From positions 1,564,001 to 1,628,000 of the forward strand of contig OX392528.1 of the NCBI GenBank assembly GCA_947623455.1: a stretch of 64,000 bases of DNA, in the 5' to 3' direction. The notes below the pieces were generated by a model that worked only from the letters and a program-made list of their open reading frames with translations, did no database searches and was not told the origin of the DNA. Positions within the stretch are counted from its first letter, which is position 1; every line of letters begins with the position of its first letter. This DNA comes from Mimachlamys varia (Eukaryota > Mollusca > Bivalvia > Pectinida > Pectinidae). Made by a program: the position numbers and the translations under genes. Positions 1 to 13,472 of this stretch are shown here, one piece after another.

Positions 1-660
1 GTGATTTATAAGTAGGCACGTTGATTAGTGATTTATAAGTAGGCATGTTGGATTTTGTGATTTATAAGCAGGAATGTTGGATTTAGTGATTTATAAGTAG
101 GCATGTTGGATTTAGTGATTTATAAGTAGGCATGTTGATTAGTGATTTATAAGTAGGCATGTTGATTAGTGATTTATAAGTAGGTATGTTGATTAGTAAT
201 TTATAAGTAGGTATGTTAGATTTAGTGATTTATAAGTAGGCATGTTGATTAGTGATTTATAAGTAGGTATGTTAGATTTAGTGATTTATAAGTAGGTATG
301 TTGGATTTAGTGATTTATAAGTAGGCATGTTGGATTTAATGATTTATAAGTAGGCATGTTGGATTTAGTGATTTATAAGTAGGCATGTTGGATTTAGTGA
401 TTTATAAGTAGGTATGTTGATTAGTGATTTATAAGTAGGCATGTTGATTAGTGATTTATAAGTAGGCATGTTGGATTTAGTGATTTATAAGTAGGTATGT
501 TGATTAGTGATTTATAAGTAGGCATGTTGATTAGTGATTTATAAGTAGGTATGTTAGATTTAGTGATTTATAAGTAGGCATGTTGGATTAAGTGATTTAT
601 AAGTAGGCATGTTGATTAGTGATTTATAAGTAGGTATGTTGATTAGTAATTTATAAGTAG

Positions 661-3600
661 GCATGTCGGATTTAATGATTTATAAGTAGGCATGTTAGAT
701 TTAGTGATTTATAAGTAGGCATGTTGGATTTAGTGATTTATAAGTAGGTATGTTGGATTTAGTGATTTATAAGTAGGCATGTTGGATTTAATGATTTATA
801 AGTAGGCATGTTGGATTTAGTGATTTATAAGTAGGCATGTTGGATTTAGTGATTTATAAGTAGGTATGTTGATTAGTGATTTATAAGTAGGCATGTTGAT
901 TAGTGATTTATAAGTAGGCATGTTGGATTTAGTGATTTATAAGTAGGTATGTTGATTAGTGATTTATAAGTAGGCATGTTGATTAGTGATTTATAAGTAG
1001 GTATGTTAGATTTAGTGATTTATAAGTAGGCATGTTGGATTAAGTGATTTATAAGTAGGCATGTTGGATTAAGTGATTTATAAGTAGGCATGTTGGATTT
1101 AGTGATTTATAAGTAGGCATGTTGGATTTAGTGATTTATAAGTAGGCATGTTGATTAGTGATTTATAAGTAGGCATGTTGGATTTAGTGATTTATAAGTA
1201 GGTATGTTGATTAGTGATTTATAAGTAGGCATGTTGATTAGTGATTTATAAGTAGGTATGTTGGATTTAGTGATTTATAAGTAGGCATGTTGATTTGTGA
1301 TTTATAAGTAGGCATGTTGATTAGTGATTTATAAGTAGGCATGTTGGATTTAGTGATTTATAAGTAGGCATGTTGGATTTAATGATTTATAAGTAGGCAT
1401 GTTGGATTTAGTGATTTATAAGTAGGCATGTTGATTAGTGATTTATAAGTAGGCATGTTGGATTTAGTGATTTATAAGTAGGCATGTTAGATTTAGTGAT
1501 TTATAAGTAGGCATGTTGGATTTAGTGATTTATAAGTAGGCATGTTGGATTTAGTGATTTATAGGTAGGCATGTTGGATTAAGTGATTTATAAGTAGGCA
1601 TGTTGGATTTAGTGATTTATAAGTAGGCATGTTGGATTTAGTGATTTATAGGTAGGCATGTTGGATTAAGTGATTTATAAGTAGGTATGTTGGATTTAGT
1701 GATTTATAAGTAGGTATGTTAGATTTAGTGATTTATAAGTAGGCATGTTGATAAGTGATTTATAAGTAGGCATGTTGGATTTAGTGATTTATAAGCAGGC
1801 ATGTTAGATTTAGTGATTTATAAGTAGGCATGTTGATAAGTGATTTATAAGTAGGTATGTTGGATTTAGTGATTTATAAGCAGGCATGTTAGATTTAGTG
1901 ATTTATAAGTAGGCATGTTGATAAGTGATTTATAAGTAGGCATGTTGGATTTAGTGATTTATAAGTAGGCATGTTGGATTTAGTGATTTATAGGTAGGCA
2001 TTTGGATTTAGTGATTTATAAGTAGGTATGTTGGATTTAGTGATTTATAGGTAGGCATGTTGGATTTAGTGATTTATAAGTAGGTATGTTGGATTTAGTG
2101 ATTTATAAGTAGGCATGTTGAATTTAGTGATTTATAAGTAGGCATGTTGGATTTAGTGATTTATAAGTAGGCATGTTGGATTTAGTGATTTATAAGTAGG
2201 CATGTTGGATTTAGTGATTTATAAGTAGGCATGTTAGATTTAGTGATTTATAAGTAGGCATGTTGGATTTAGTGATTTATAAGTAGGCATGTTGATTAGT
2301 GATTTATAAGTAGGCATGTTGATTAGTGATTTTTAAGTAGGCATGTCGGATTTAATGATTTATAAGTAGGCATGTTAGATTTAGTGATTTATAAGTAGGT
2401 ATGTTGGATTTAGTGATTTATAAGTAGGTATGTTGGATTTAGTGATTTATAAGTAGGCATGTTGGATTTAATGATTTATAAGTAGGCATGTTGGATTTAG
2501 TGATTTATAAGTAGGCATGTTGGATTTAGTGATTTATAAGTAGGTATGTTGATTAGTGATTTATAAGTAGGCATGTTGATTAGTGATTTATAAGTAGGCA
2601 TGTTGGATTTAGTGATTTATAAGTAGGTATGTTGATTAGTGATTTATAAGTAGGCATGTTGATTAGTGATTTATAAGTAGGTATGTTAGATTTAGTGATT
2701 TATAAGTAGGCATGTTGGATTAAGTGATTTATAAGTAGGCATGTTGGATTAAGTGATTTATAAGTAGGCATGTTGGATTTAGTGATTTATAAGTAGGCAT
2801 GTTGGATTTAGTGATTTATAAGTAGGCATGTTGATTAGTGATTTATAAGTAGGCATGTTGGATTTAGTGATTTATAAGTAGGTATGTTGATTAGTGATTT
2901 ATAAGTAGGCATGTTGATTAGTGATTTATAAGTAGGTATGTTGGATTTAGTGATTTATAAGTAGGCATGTTGATTTGTGATTTATAAGTAGGCATGTTGA
3001 TTAGTGATTTATAAGTAGGCATGTTGGATTTAGTGATTTATAAGTAGGCATGTTGGATTTAATGATTTATAAGTAGGCATGTTGGATTTAGTGATTTATA
3101 AGTAGGCATGTTGATTAGTGATTTATAAGTAGGCATGTTGGATTTAGTGATTTATAAGTAGGCATGTTAGATTTAGTGATTTATAAGTAGGCATGTTGGA
3201 TTTAGTGATTTATAAGTAGGCATGTTGGATTTAGTGATTTATAGGTAGGCATGTTGGATTAAGTGATTTATAAGTAGGCATGTTGGATTTAGTGATTTAT
3301 AAGTAGGCATGTTGGATTTAGTGATTTATAGGTAGGCATGTTGGATTAAGTGATTTATAAGTAGGTATGTTGGATTTAGTGATTTATAAGTAGGTATGTT
3401 AGATTTAGTGATTTATAAGTAGGCATGTTGATAAGTGATTTATAAGTAGGCATGTTGGATTTAGTGATTTATAAGCAGGCATGTTAGATTTAGTGATTTA
3501 TAAGTAGGCATGTTGATAAGTGATTTATAAGTAGGTATGTTGGATTTAGTGATTTATAAGCAGGCATGTTAGATTTAGTGATTTATAAGTAGGCATGTTG

Positions 3601-4020
3601 ATAAGTGATTTATAAGTAGGCATGTTGGATTTAGTGATTTATAAGTAGGCATGTTGGATTTAGTGATTTATAGGTAGGCATTTGGATTTAGTGATTTATA
3701 AGTAGGTATGTTGGATTTAGTGATTTATAGGTAGGCATGTTGGATTTAGTGATTTATAAGTAGGTATGTTGGATTTAGTGATTTATAAGTAGGCATGTTG
3801 AATTTAGTGATTTATAAGTAGGCATGTTGGATTTAGTGATTTATAAGTAGGCATGTTGGATTTAGTGATTTATAAGTAGGCATGTTGGATTTAGTGATTT
3901 ATAAGTAGGCATGTTAGATTTAGTGATTTATAAGTAGGCATGTTGGATTTAGTGATTTATAAGTAGGCATGTTGGATTTAGTGATTTATAAGTAGGCATG
4001 TTGGATTTAGTGATTTATAA
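661..4020. repeat. Higher-order repeat in satellite A, two copies of about 1,680 bp
   Basis: The order of unit variants in 661-2290 is repeated almost base for base in 2341-3970, at an offset of 1,680. Landmarks include GCATGTCGG at 661 and 2341, and the one-unit deletion GGCATTTGG near 1997 and 3677. The copies differ at a few sites and diverge after about 3970. This implies segmental duplication of a block of roughly 58-60 units, not unit-by-unit slippage. Confidence 0.85.
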
Positions 4021-7000
4021 GTAGGCATGTTGGATTTAGTGATTTATACGTAGGCATGTTGGATTTAGTGATTTATAAGTAGGCATGTTGATTAGTGATT
4101 TATAAGTAGGCATGTTGATTAGTGATTTATAAGTAGGCATGTTAGATTTAGTGATTTATAAGCAGGCATGTTGATTAGTGATTTATTAGTAGGCATGTTG
4201 GATTTAGCGATTTATATGTAGGCATGATGGATTTAGTGATTTATAAGTAGGTATGTTGGATTTAGTTATTTATAAGTAGGCATGTTGGATTTAGTGATTT
4301 ATAAGTAGGCATGTTGGATTTAGTTATTTATAAGTAGGCATGTTGATTAGTGATTTATAAGTAGGCATGTTGATTAGTGATTTATAAGTAGGCATGTTGG
4401 ATTTAGTGATTTATAAGTAGGCATGTTGGATTTAGTGATTTATAAGTAGGTATGTTGGACTTAGTGATTTATAAGTAGGCACGTTGGATTTAGTGATTTA
4501 TAAGTAGGCATGTTGGATTTAGTGATTTATAAGTAGGCATGTTGGATTTAGTGATTTATACGTAGGCATGTTGGATTTAGTGATTTATAAGTAGGCATGT
4601 TGATTAGTGATTTATAAGTAGGCATGTTGATTAGTGATTTATAAGTAGGCATGTTAGATTTAGTGATTTATAAGCAGGCATGTTGATTAGTGATTTATTA
4701 GTAGGCATGTTGGATTTAGCGATTTATAAGTAGGCATGTTGGATTTAGTGATTTATAAGTAGGTATGCTGATTAGTGATTTATAAGTAGGCATGTTGGAT
4801 TTGGTGATTTATAAGTAGGCATGTTGGATTTAGTGATTTATAAGTAGGCATGTTAGATTTAGTGATTTATAAGCAGGCATGTTGATTAGTGATTTATAAG
4901 TAGGCATGTTGGATTTAGCGATTTATATGTAGGCATGATGGATTTAGTGATTTATAAGTAGGTATGTTGGATTTAGTGATTTATAAGTAGGCATGTTGAT
5001 TAGTGATTTATAAGTAGGTATGTTGATTAGTGATTTATAAGTAGGCATGTTCGATTTAGTGATTTATAAGTAGGCATGTTGGATTTAGTTATTTATAAGT
5101 AGGCATGTTGATTAGTGATTTATAAGTAGGCATGTTGATTAGTGATTTATAAGTAGGCATGTTGATTAGTGATTTATAAGTAGGCATGTTGATTAGTGAT
5201 TTATAAGTAGGTATGTTAGATTCAGTGATTTATAAGTAGGCATGTTGGATTTAGTGATTTATAAGTAGGCATGTTGGATTTAGTGATTTATAAGTAGGCA
5301 CGTTGATTAGTGATTTATAAGTAGGCATGTTGGATTTTGTGATTTATAAGCAGGAATGTTGGATTTAGTGATTTATAAGTAGGCATGTTGGATTTAGTGA
5401 TTTATAAGTAGGCATGTTGATTAGTGATTTATAAGTAGGCATGTTGATTAGTGATTTATAAGTAGGTATGTTGATTAGTAATTTATAAGTAGGTATGTTA
5501 GATTTAGTGATTTATAAGTAGGCATGTTGATTAGTGATTTATAAGTAGGTATGTTAGATTTAGTGATTTATAAGTAGGCATGTTGATTAGTGATTTATAA
5601 GTAGGCATGTTGATTAGTGATTTATAAGTAGGCATGTTGATTAGTGATTTATAAGTAGGCATGTTGATTAGTGATTTATAAGTAGGCATGTTGATTAGTG
5701 ATTTATAAGTAGGTATGTTAGATTTAGTGATTTATAAGTAGGCATGTTGGATTTAGTGATTTATAAGTAGGCATGTTGGATTTAGTGATTTATAAGTAGG
5801 CATGTTGATTAGTGATTTATAAGTAGGTATGTTGGATTTAGTGATTTATAAGTAGGCATGTTGATTAGTGATTTATAAGTAGGCATGTTGGATTTAATGA
5901 TTTATAAGTAGGCATGTTAGATTTAGTGATTTATAAGTAGGCATGTTGGATTTAGTGATTTATAAGTAGGTATGTTGGATTTAGTGATTTATAAGTAGGC
6001 ATGTTGGATTTAATGATTTATAAGTAGGCATGTTGGATTTAGTGATTTATAAGTAGGCATGTTGGATTTAGTGATTTATAAGTAGGTATGTTGATTAGTG
6101 ATTTATAAGTAGGCATGTTGATTAGTGATTTATAAGTAGGCATGTTGGATTTAGTGATTTATAAGTAGGTATGTTGATTAGTGATTTATAAGTAGGCATG
6201 TTGATTAGTGATTTATAAGTAGGTATGTTAGATTTAGTGATTTATAAGTAGGCATGTTGGATTAAGTGATTTATAAGTAGGCATGTTGGATTAAGTGATT
6301 TATAAGTAGGCATGTTGGATTTAGTGATTTATAAGTAGGCATGTTGGATTTAGTGATTTATAAGTAGGCATGTTGATTAGTGATTTATAAGTAGGCATGT
6401 TGGATTTAGTGATTTATAAGTAGGTATGTTGATTAGTGATTTATAAGTAGGCATGTTGATTAGTGATTTATAAGTAGGTATGTTGGATTTAGTGATTTAT
6501 AAGTAGGCATGTTGATTTGTGATTTATAAGTAGGCATGTTGATTAGTGATTTATAAGTAGGCATGTTGGATTTAGTGATTTATAAGTAGGCATGTTGGAT
6601 TTAATGATTTATAAGTAGGCATGTTGGATTTAGTGATTTATAAGTAGGCATGTTGGATTTAGTGATTTATAAGTAGGTATGTTGGATTTAGTGATTTATA
6701 AGTAGGCATGTTGGATTTAGTGATTTATAAGTAGGTATGCTGATTAGTGATTTATAAGTAGGCATGTTGGATTTGGTGATTTATAAGTAGGCATGTTGGA
6801 TTTAGTGATTTATAAGTAGGCATGTTAGATTTAGTGATTTATAAGCAGGCATGTTGATTAGTGATTTATAAGTAGGCATGTTGGATTAAGCGATTTATAT
6901 GTAGGCATGATGGATTTAGTGATTTATAAGTAGGTATGTTGGATTTAGTGATTTATAAGTAGGCATGTTGATTAGTGATTTATAAGTAGGTATGTTGATT

Positions 7001-7799
7001 AGTGATTTATAAGTAGGCATGTTCGATTTAGTGATTTATAAGTAGGCATGTTGGATTTAGTTATTTATAAGTAGGCATGTTGGATTTAGTGATTTATAAG
7101 TAGGCACGTTGATTAGTGATTTATAAGTAGGCATGTTGATTAGTGATTTATAAGTAGGCATGTTGGATTTTGTGATTTATAAGCAGGAATGTTGGATTTA
7201 GTGATTTATAAGTAGGCATGTTGGATTTAGTGATTTATAAGTAGGCATGTTGATTAGTGATTTATAAGTAGGCATGTTGGATTTAGTGATTTATAAGTAG
7301 GCATGTTGATTAGTGATTTATAAGTAGGCATGTTGGATTTAGTGATTTATAAGTAGGCATGTTGATTAGTGATTTATAAGTAGGCATGTTGGATTTAGTG
7401 ATTTATAAGTAGGCATGTTGATTAGTGATTTATAAGTAGGCATGTTGGATTTAGTGATTTATAAGTAGGCATGTTGGATTTAGTGATTTATAAGTAGGCA
7501 TGTTGTATTTAGTGATTTATAAGTAGGCATGTTGATTAGTGATTTATAAGTAGGCATGTTGATTAGTGATTTATAAGTAGGCATGTTGATTAGTGATTTA
7601 TAAGTAGGCATGTTGGATTTAGTGATTTATAAGTAGGCATGTTGGATTTAGTGATTTATAAGTAGGCATGTTGGATTTAGTGATTTATAAGTAGGCATGT
7701 TGATTAGTGATTTATAAGTAGGCATGTTGATTAGTGATTTATAAGTAGGCATGTTGATTAGTGATTTATAAGTAGGCATGTTGGATTTAGTGATTTATA

Positions 7800-10700
7800 A
7801 GTAGGCATGTTGATTAGTGATTTATAAGTAGGCATGTTGATTAGTGATTTATAAGTAGGCATGTTGGATTAAGTGATTTATAAGTAGGCATGTTGGATTT
7901 AGTGATTTATAAGTAGGCATGTTGGATTTAGTGATTTATAGGTAGGCATGTTGGATTTAGTGATTTATAAGTAGGTATGTTGGATTTAGTGATTTATAAG
8001 TAGGTATGTTAGATTTAGTGATTTATAAGTAGGCATGTTGATAAGTGATTTATAAGTAGGCATGTTGGATTTAGTGATTTATAAGCAGGCATGTTAGATT
8101 TAGTGATTTATAAGTAGGCATGTTGATAAGTGATTTATAAGTAGGTATGTTGGATTTAGTGATTTATAGGTAGGTATGTTAGATTTAGTGATTTATAAGT
8201 AGGCATGTTGATTAGTGATTTATAAGTAGGCATGTTGGATTTAGTGATTTATAAGTAGGCATGTTGGATTTAGTGATTTATAAGTAGGCATGTTGATTAG
8301 TGATTTATTAGTAGGCATGTTGGATTTAGTGATTTATAAGTAGGCATGTTGATTAGTGATTTATAAGTAGGCATGTTGGATTTAGTGATTTATAAGTAGG
8401 CATGTTGGATTTAGTGATTTATACGTAGGCATGTTGGATTTAGTGATTTATAAGTAGGCATGTTGATTAGTGATTTATAAGTAGGCATGTTGATTAGTGA
8501 TTTATAAGTAGGCATGTTGATTAGTGATTTATAAGTAGGCATGTTGGATTTAGTGATTTATAAGTAGGCATGTTGATTAGTGATTTATAAGTAGGCATGT
8601 TGGATTTAGTGATTTATAAGTAGGTATGTTGGATTTAGTGATTTATAAGTAAGCATGTTGATTAGTGATTTATAAGTAGGCATGTTAGATTTAGTGATTT
8701 ATAAGTAGGCATGTTGAATTTAGTGATTTATAAGTAGGCATGTTAGATTTAGTGGTTTATAAGTAGGCATGTTGGATTTAGTGATTTATAAGTAGGCATG
8801 TTGGATTTAGTGATTTATAAGTAGGCATGTTAGATTTAGTGATTTATAAGTAGGCATGTTGGATTTAGTGATTTATAAGTAGGCATGTTGGATTTAGTGA
8901 TTTATAAGTAGGCATGTTGGATTTAGTGATTTATAAGTAGGCATGTTGGATTTAGTGATTTATAAGTAGGCATGTTGATTAGTGATTTATAAGTAGGCAT
9001 GTTGATTAGTGATTTATAAGTAAGCATGTTAGATTAAGTGATTTATAAGTAGGCATGTTGATTAGTGATTTATAAGTAGGCATGTTGGATTTAGTGATTT
9101 ATAAGTAGGCATGTTGGATTTAGTGATTTATAAGTAGGCATGTTGATTAGTGATTTATAAGTAGGCATGTTGGATTTAGTGATTTATAAGTAGGCATGTT
9201 GGATTTAGTGATTTATAAGTAGGCATGTTGGATTTAGTGATTTATAAGTAGGCATGTTGATTAGTGATTTATAAGTAGGCATGTTGATTAGTGATTTATA
9301 AGTAGGCATGTTGATTAGTGATTTATAAGTAGGCATGTTGGATTTAGTGATTTATAAGTAGGCATGTTGATTAGTGATTTATAAGTAGGCATGTTGGATT
9401 TAGTGATTTATAAGTAGGCATGTTAGATTTAGTGATTTATAAGTAGGCATGTTGGATTTAGTGATTTATAAGTAGGCATGTTGGATTTAGTGATTTATAG
9501 GTAGGCATGTTGGATTAAGTGATTTATAAGTAGGCATGTTGGATTTAGTGATTTATAAGTAGGCATGTTGGATTTAGTGATTTATAGGTAGGCATGTTGG
9601 ATTAAGTGATTTATAAGTAGGTATGTTGGATTTAGTGATTTATAAGTAGGTATGTTAGATTTAGTGATTTATAAGTAGGCATGTTGATAAGTGATTTATA
9701 AGTAGGCATGTTGGATTTAGTGATTTATAAGCAGGCATGTTAGATTTAGTGATTTATAAGTAGGCATGTTGATAAGTGATTTATAAGTAGGTATGTTGGA
9801 TTTAGTGATTTATAAGCAGGCATGTTAGATTTAGTGATTTATAAGTAGGCATGTTGATAAGTGATTTATAAGTAGGCATGTTGGATTTAGTGATTTATAA
9901 GTAGGCATGTTGGATTTAGTGATTTATAGGTAGGCATTTGGATTTAGTGATTTATAAGTAGGTATGTTGGATTTAGTGATTTATAGGTAGGCATGTTGGA
10001 TTTAGTGATTTATAAGTAGGTATGTTGGATTTAGTGATTTATAAGTAGGCATGTTGAATTTAGTGATTTATAAGTAGGCATGTTGGATTTAGTGATTTAT
10101 AAGTAGGCATGTTGGATTTAGTGATTTATAAGTAGGCATGTTGGATTTAGTGATTTATAAGTAGGCATGTTAGATTTAGTGATTTATAAGTAGGCATGTT
10201 GGATTTAGTGATTTATAAGTAGGCATGTTGGATTTAGTGATTTATAAGTAGGCATGTTGGATTTAGTGATTTATAAGTAGGCATGTTGGATTTAGTGATT
10301 TATAAGTAGGCATGTTGGATTTAGTGATTTATAAGTAGGCATGTTGGATTTAGTGATTTATAAGTAGGCATGTTGATTAGTGATTTATAAGTAGGCATGT
10401 TGATTAGTGATTTATAAGTAGGCATGTTGGATTAAGTGATTTATAAGTAGGCATGTTGGATTTAGTGATTTATAAGTAGGCATGTTGGATTTAGTGATTT
10501 ATAGGTAGGCATGTTGGATTTAGTGATTTATAAGTAGGTATGTTGGATTTAGTGATTTATAAGTAGGTATGTTAGATTTAGTGATTTATAAGTAGGCATG
10601 TTGATAAGTGATTTATAAGTAGGCATGTTGGATTTAGTGATTTATAAGCAGGCATGTTAGATTTAGTGATTTATAAGTAGGCATGTTGATAAGTGATTTA

Positions 10701-12925
10701 TAAGTAGGTATGTTGGATTTAGTGATTTATAGGTAGGTATGTTAGATTTAGTGATTTATAAGTAGGCATGTTGATTAGTGATTTATAAGTAGGCATGTTG
10801 GATTTAGTGATTTATAAGTAGGCATGTTGGATTTAGTGATTTATAAGTAGGCATGTTGATTAGTGATTTATTAGTAGGCATGTTGGATTTAGTGATTTAT
10901 AAGTAGGCATGTTGATTAGTGATTTATAAGTAGGCATGTTGGATTTAGTGATTTATAAGTAGGCATGTTGGATTTAGTGATTTATACGTAGGCATGTTGG
11001 ATTTAGTGATTTATAAGTAGGCATGTTGATTAGTGATTTATAAGTAGGCATGTTGATTAGTGATTTATAAGTAGGCATGTTGATTAGTGATTTATAAGTA
11101 GGCATGTTGGATTTAGTGATTTATAAGTAGGCATGTTGATTAGTGATTTATAAGTAGGCATGTTGGATTTAGTGATTTATAAGTAGGTATGTTGGATTTA
11201 GTGATTTATAAGTAAGCATGTTGATTAGTGATTTATAAGTAGGCATGTTAGATTTAGTGATTTATAAGTAGGCATGTTGAATTTAGTGATTTATAAGTAG
11301 GCATGTTAGATTTAGTGGTTTATAAGTAGGCATGTTGGATTTAGTGATTTATAAGTAGGCATGTTGGATTTAGTGATTTATAAGTAGGCATGTTAGATTT
11401 AGTGATTTATAAGTAGGCATGTTGGATTTAGTGATTTATAAGTAGGCATGTTGGATTTAGTGATTTATAAGTAGGCATGTTGGATTTAGTGATTTATAAG
11501 TAGGCATGTTGGATTTAGTGATTTATAAGTAGGCATGTTGATTAGTGATTTATAAGTAGGCATGTTGATTAGTGATTTATAAGTAAGCATGTTAGATTAA
11601 GTGATTTATAAGTAGGCATGTTGATTAGTGATTTATAAGTAGGCATGTTGGATTTAGTGATTTATAAGTAGGCATGTTGGATTTAGTGATTTATAAGTAG
11701 GCATGTTGATTAGTGATTTATAAGTAGGCATGTTGGATTTAGTGATTTATAAGTAGGCATGTTGGATTTAGTGATTTATAAGTAGGCATGTTGGATTTAG
11801 TGATTTATAAGTAGGCATGTTGATTAGTGATTTATAAGTAGGCATGTTGATTAGTGATTTATAAGTAGGCATGTTGATTAGTGATTTATAAGTAGGCATG
11901 TTGGATTTAGTGATTTATAAGTAGGCATGTTGATTAGTGATTTATAAGTAGGCATGTTGGATTTAGTGATTTATAAGTAGGCATGTTAGATTTAGTGATT
12001 TATAAGTAGGCATGTTGGATTTAGTGATTTATAAGTAGGCATGTTGGATTTAGTGATTTATAGGTAGGCATGTTGGATTAAGTGATTTATAAGTAGGCAT
12101 GTTGGATTTAGTGATTTATAAGTAGGCATGTTGGATTTAGTGATTTATAGGTAGGCATGTTGGATTAAGTGATTTATAAGTAGGTATGTTGGATTTAGTG
12201 ATTTATAAGTAGGTATGTTAGATTTAGTGATTTATAAGTAGGCATGTTGATAAGTGATTTATAAGTAGGCATGTTGGATTTAGTGATTTATAAGCAGGCA
12301 TGTTAGATTTAGTGATTTATAAGTAGGCATGTTGATAAGTGATTTATAAGTAGGTATGTTGGATTTAGTGATTTATAAGCAGGCATGTTAGATTTAGTGA
12401 TTTATAAGTAGGCATGTTGATAAGTGATTTATAAGTAGGCATGTTGGATTTAGTGATTTATAAGTAGGCATGTTGGATTTAGTGATTTATAGGTAGGCAT
12501 TTGGATTTAGTGATTTATAAGTAGGTATGTTGGATTTAGTGATTTATAGGTAGGCATGTTGGATTTAGTGATTTATAAGTAGGTATGTTGGATTTAGTGA
12601 TTTATAAGTAGGCATGTTGAATTTAGTGATTTATAAGTAGGCATGTTGGATTTAGTGATTTATAAGTAGGCATGTTGGATTTAGTGATTTATAAGTAGGC
12701 ATGTTGGATTTAGTGATTTATAAGTAGGCATGTTAGATTTAGTGATTTATAAGTAGGCATGTTGGATTTAGTGATTTATAAGTAGGCATGTTGGATTTAG
12801 TGATTTATAAGTAGGCATGTTGGATTTAGTGATTTATAAGTAGGCATGTTGGATTTAGTGATTTATAAGTAGGCATGTTGGATTTAGTGATTTATAAGTA
12901 GGCATGTTGATTAGTGATTTATAAG
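7800..12925. repeat. Higher-order repeat in satellite A, two copies of about 2,563 bp
   Basis: Rare landmarks recur at a constant offset of 2,563: the GTTGATAAGTG unit (near 8039 and 10602) and GGCATTTGG (9933 and 12496). The surrounding order of variants agrees. Copy boundaries are approximate (about 7800-10362 and 10363-12925). Part of this block (about 9480-10240) carries the same variant string as the 1,680-bp block near 1540-2300, so the duplications are nested. Confidence 0.8.
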
Positions 12926-13472
12926 TAGGCATGTTGATTAGTGATTTATAAGTAGGCATGTTAGATTTAGTGATTTATAAGCAGGCATGTTGATTAGTGA
13001 TTTATTAGTAGGCATGTTGGATTTAGCGATTTATATGTAGGCATGATGGATTTAGTGATTTATAAGTAGGTATGTTGGATTTAGTTATTTATAAGTAGGC
13101 ATGTTGGATTTAGTGATTTATAAGTAGGCATGTTGGATTTAGTTATTTATAAGTAGGCATGTTGATTAGTGATTTATAAGTAGGCATGTTGATTAGTGAT
13201 TTATAAGTAGGCATGTTGGATTTAGTGATTTATAAGTAGGCATGTTGGATTTAGTGATTTATAAGTAGGTATGTTGGACTTAGTGATTTATAAGTAGGCA
13301 CGTTGGATTTAGTGATTTATAAGTAGGCATGTTGGATTTAGTGATTTATAAGTAGGCATGTTGGATTTAGTGATTTATACGTAGGCATGTTGGATTTAGT
13401 GATTTATAAGTAGGCATGTTGATTAGTGATTTATAAGTAGGCATGTTGATTAGTGATTTATAAGTAGGCATG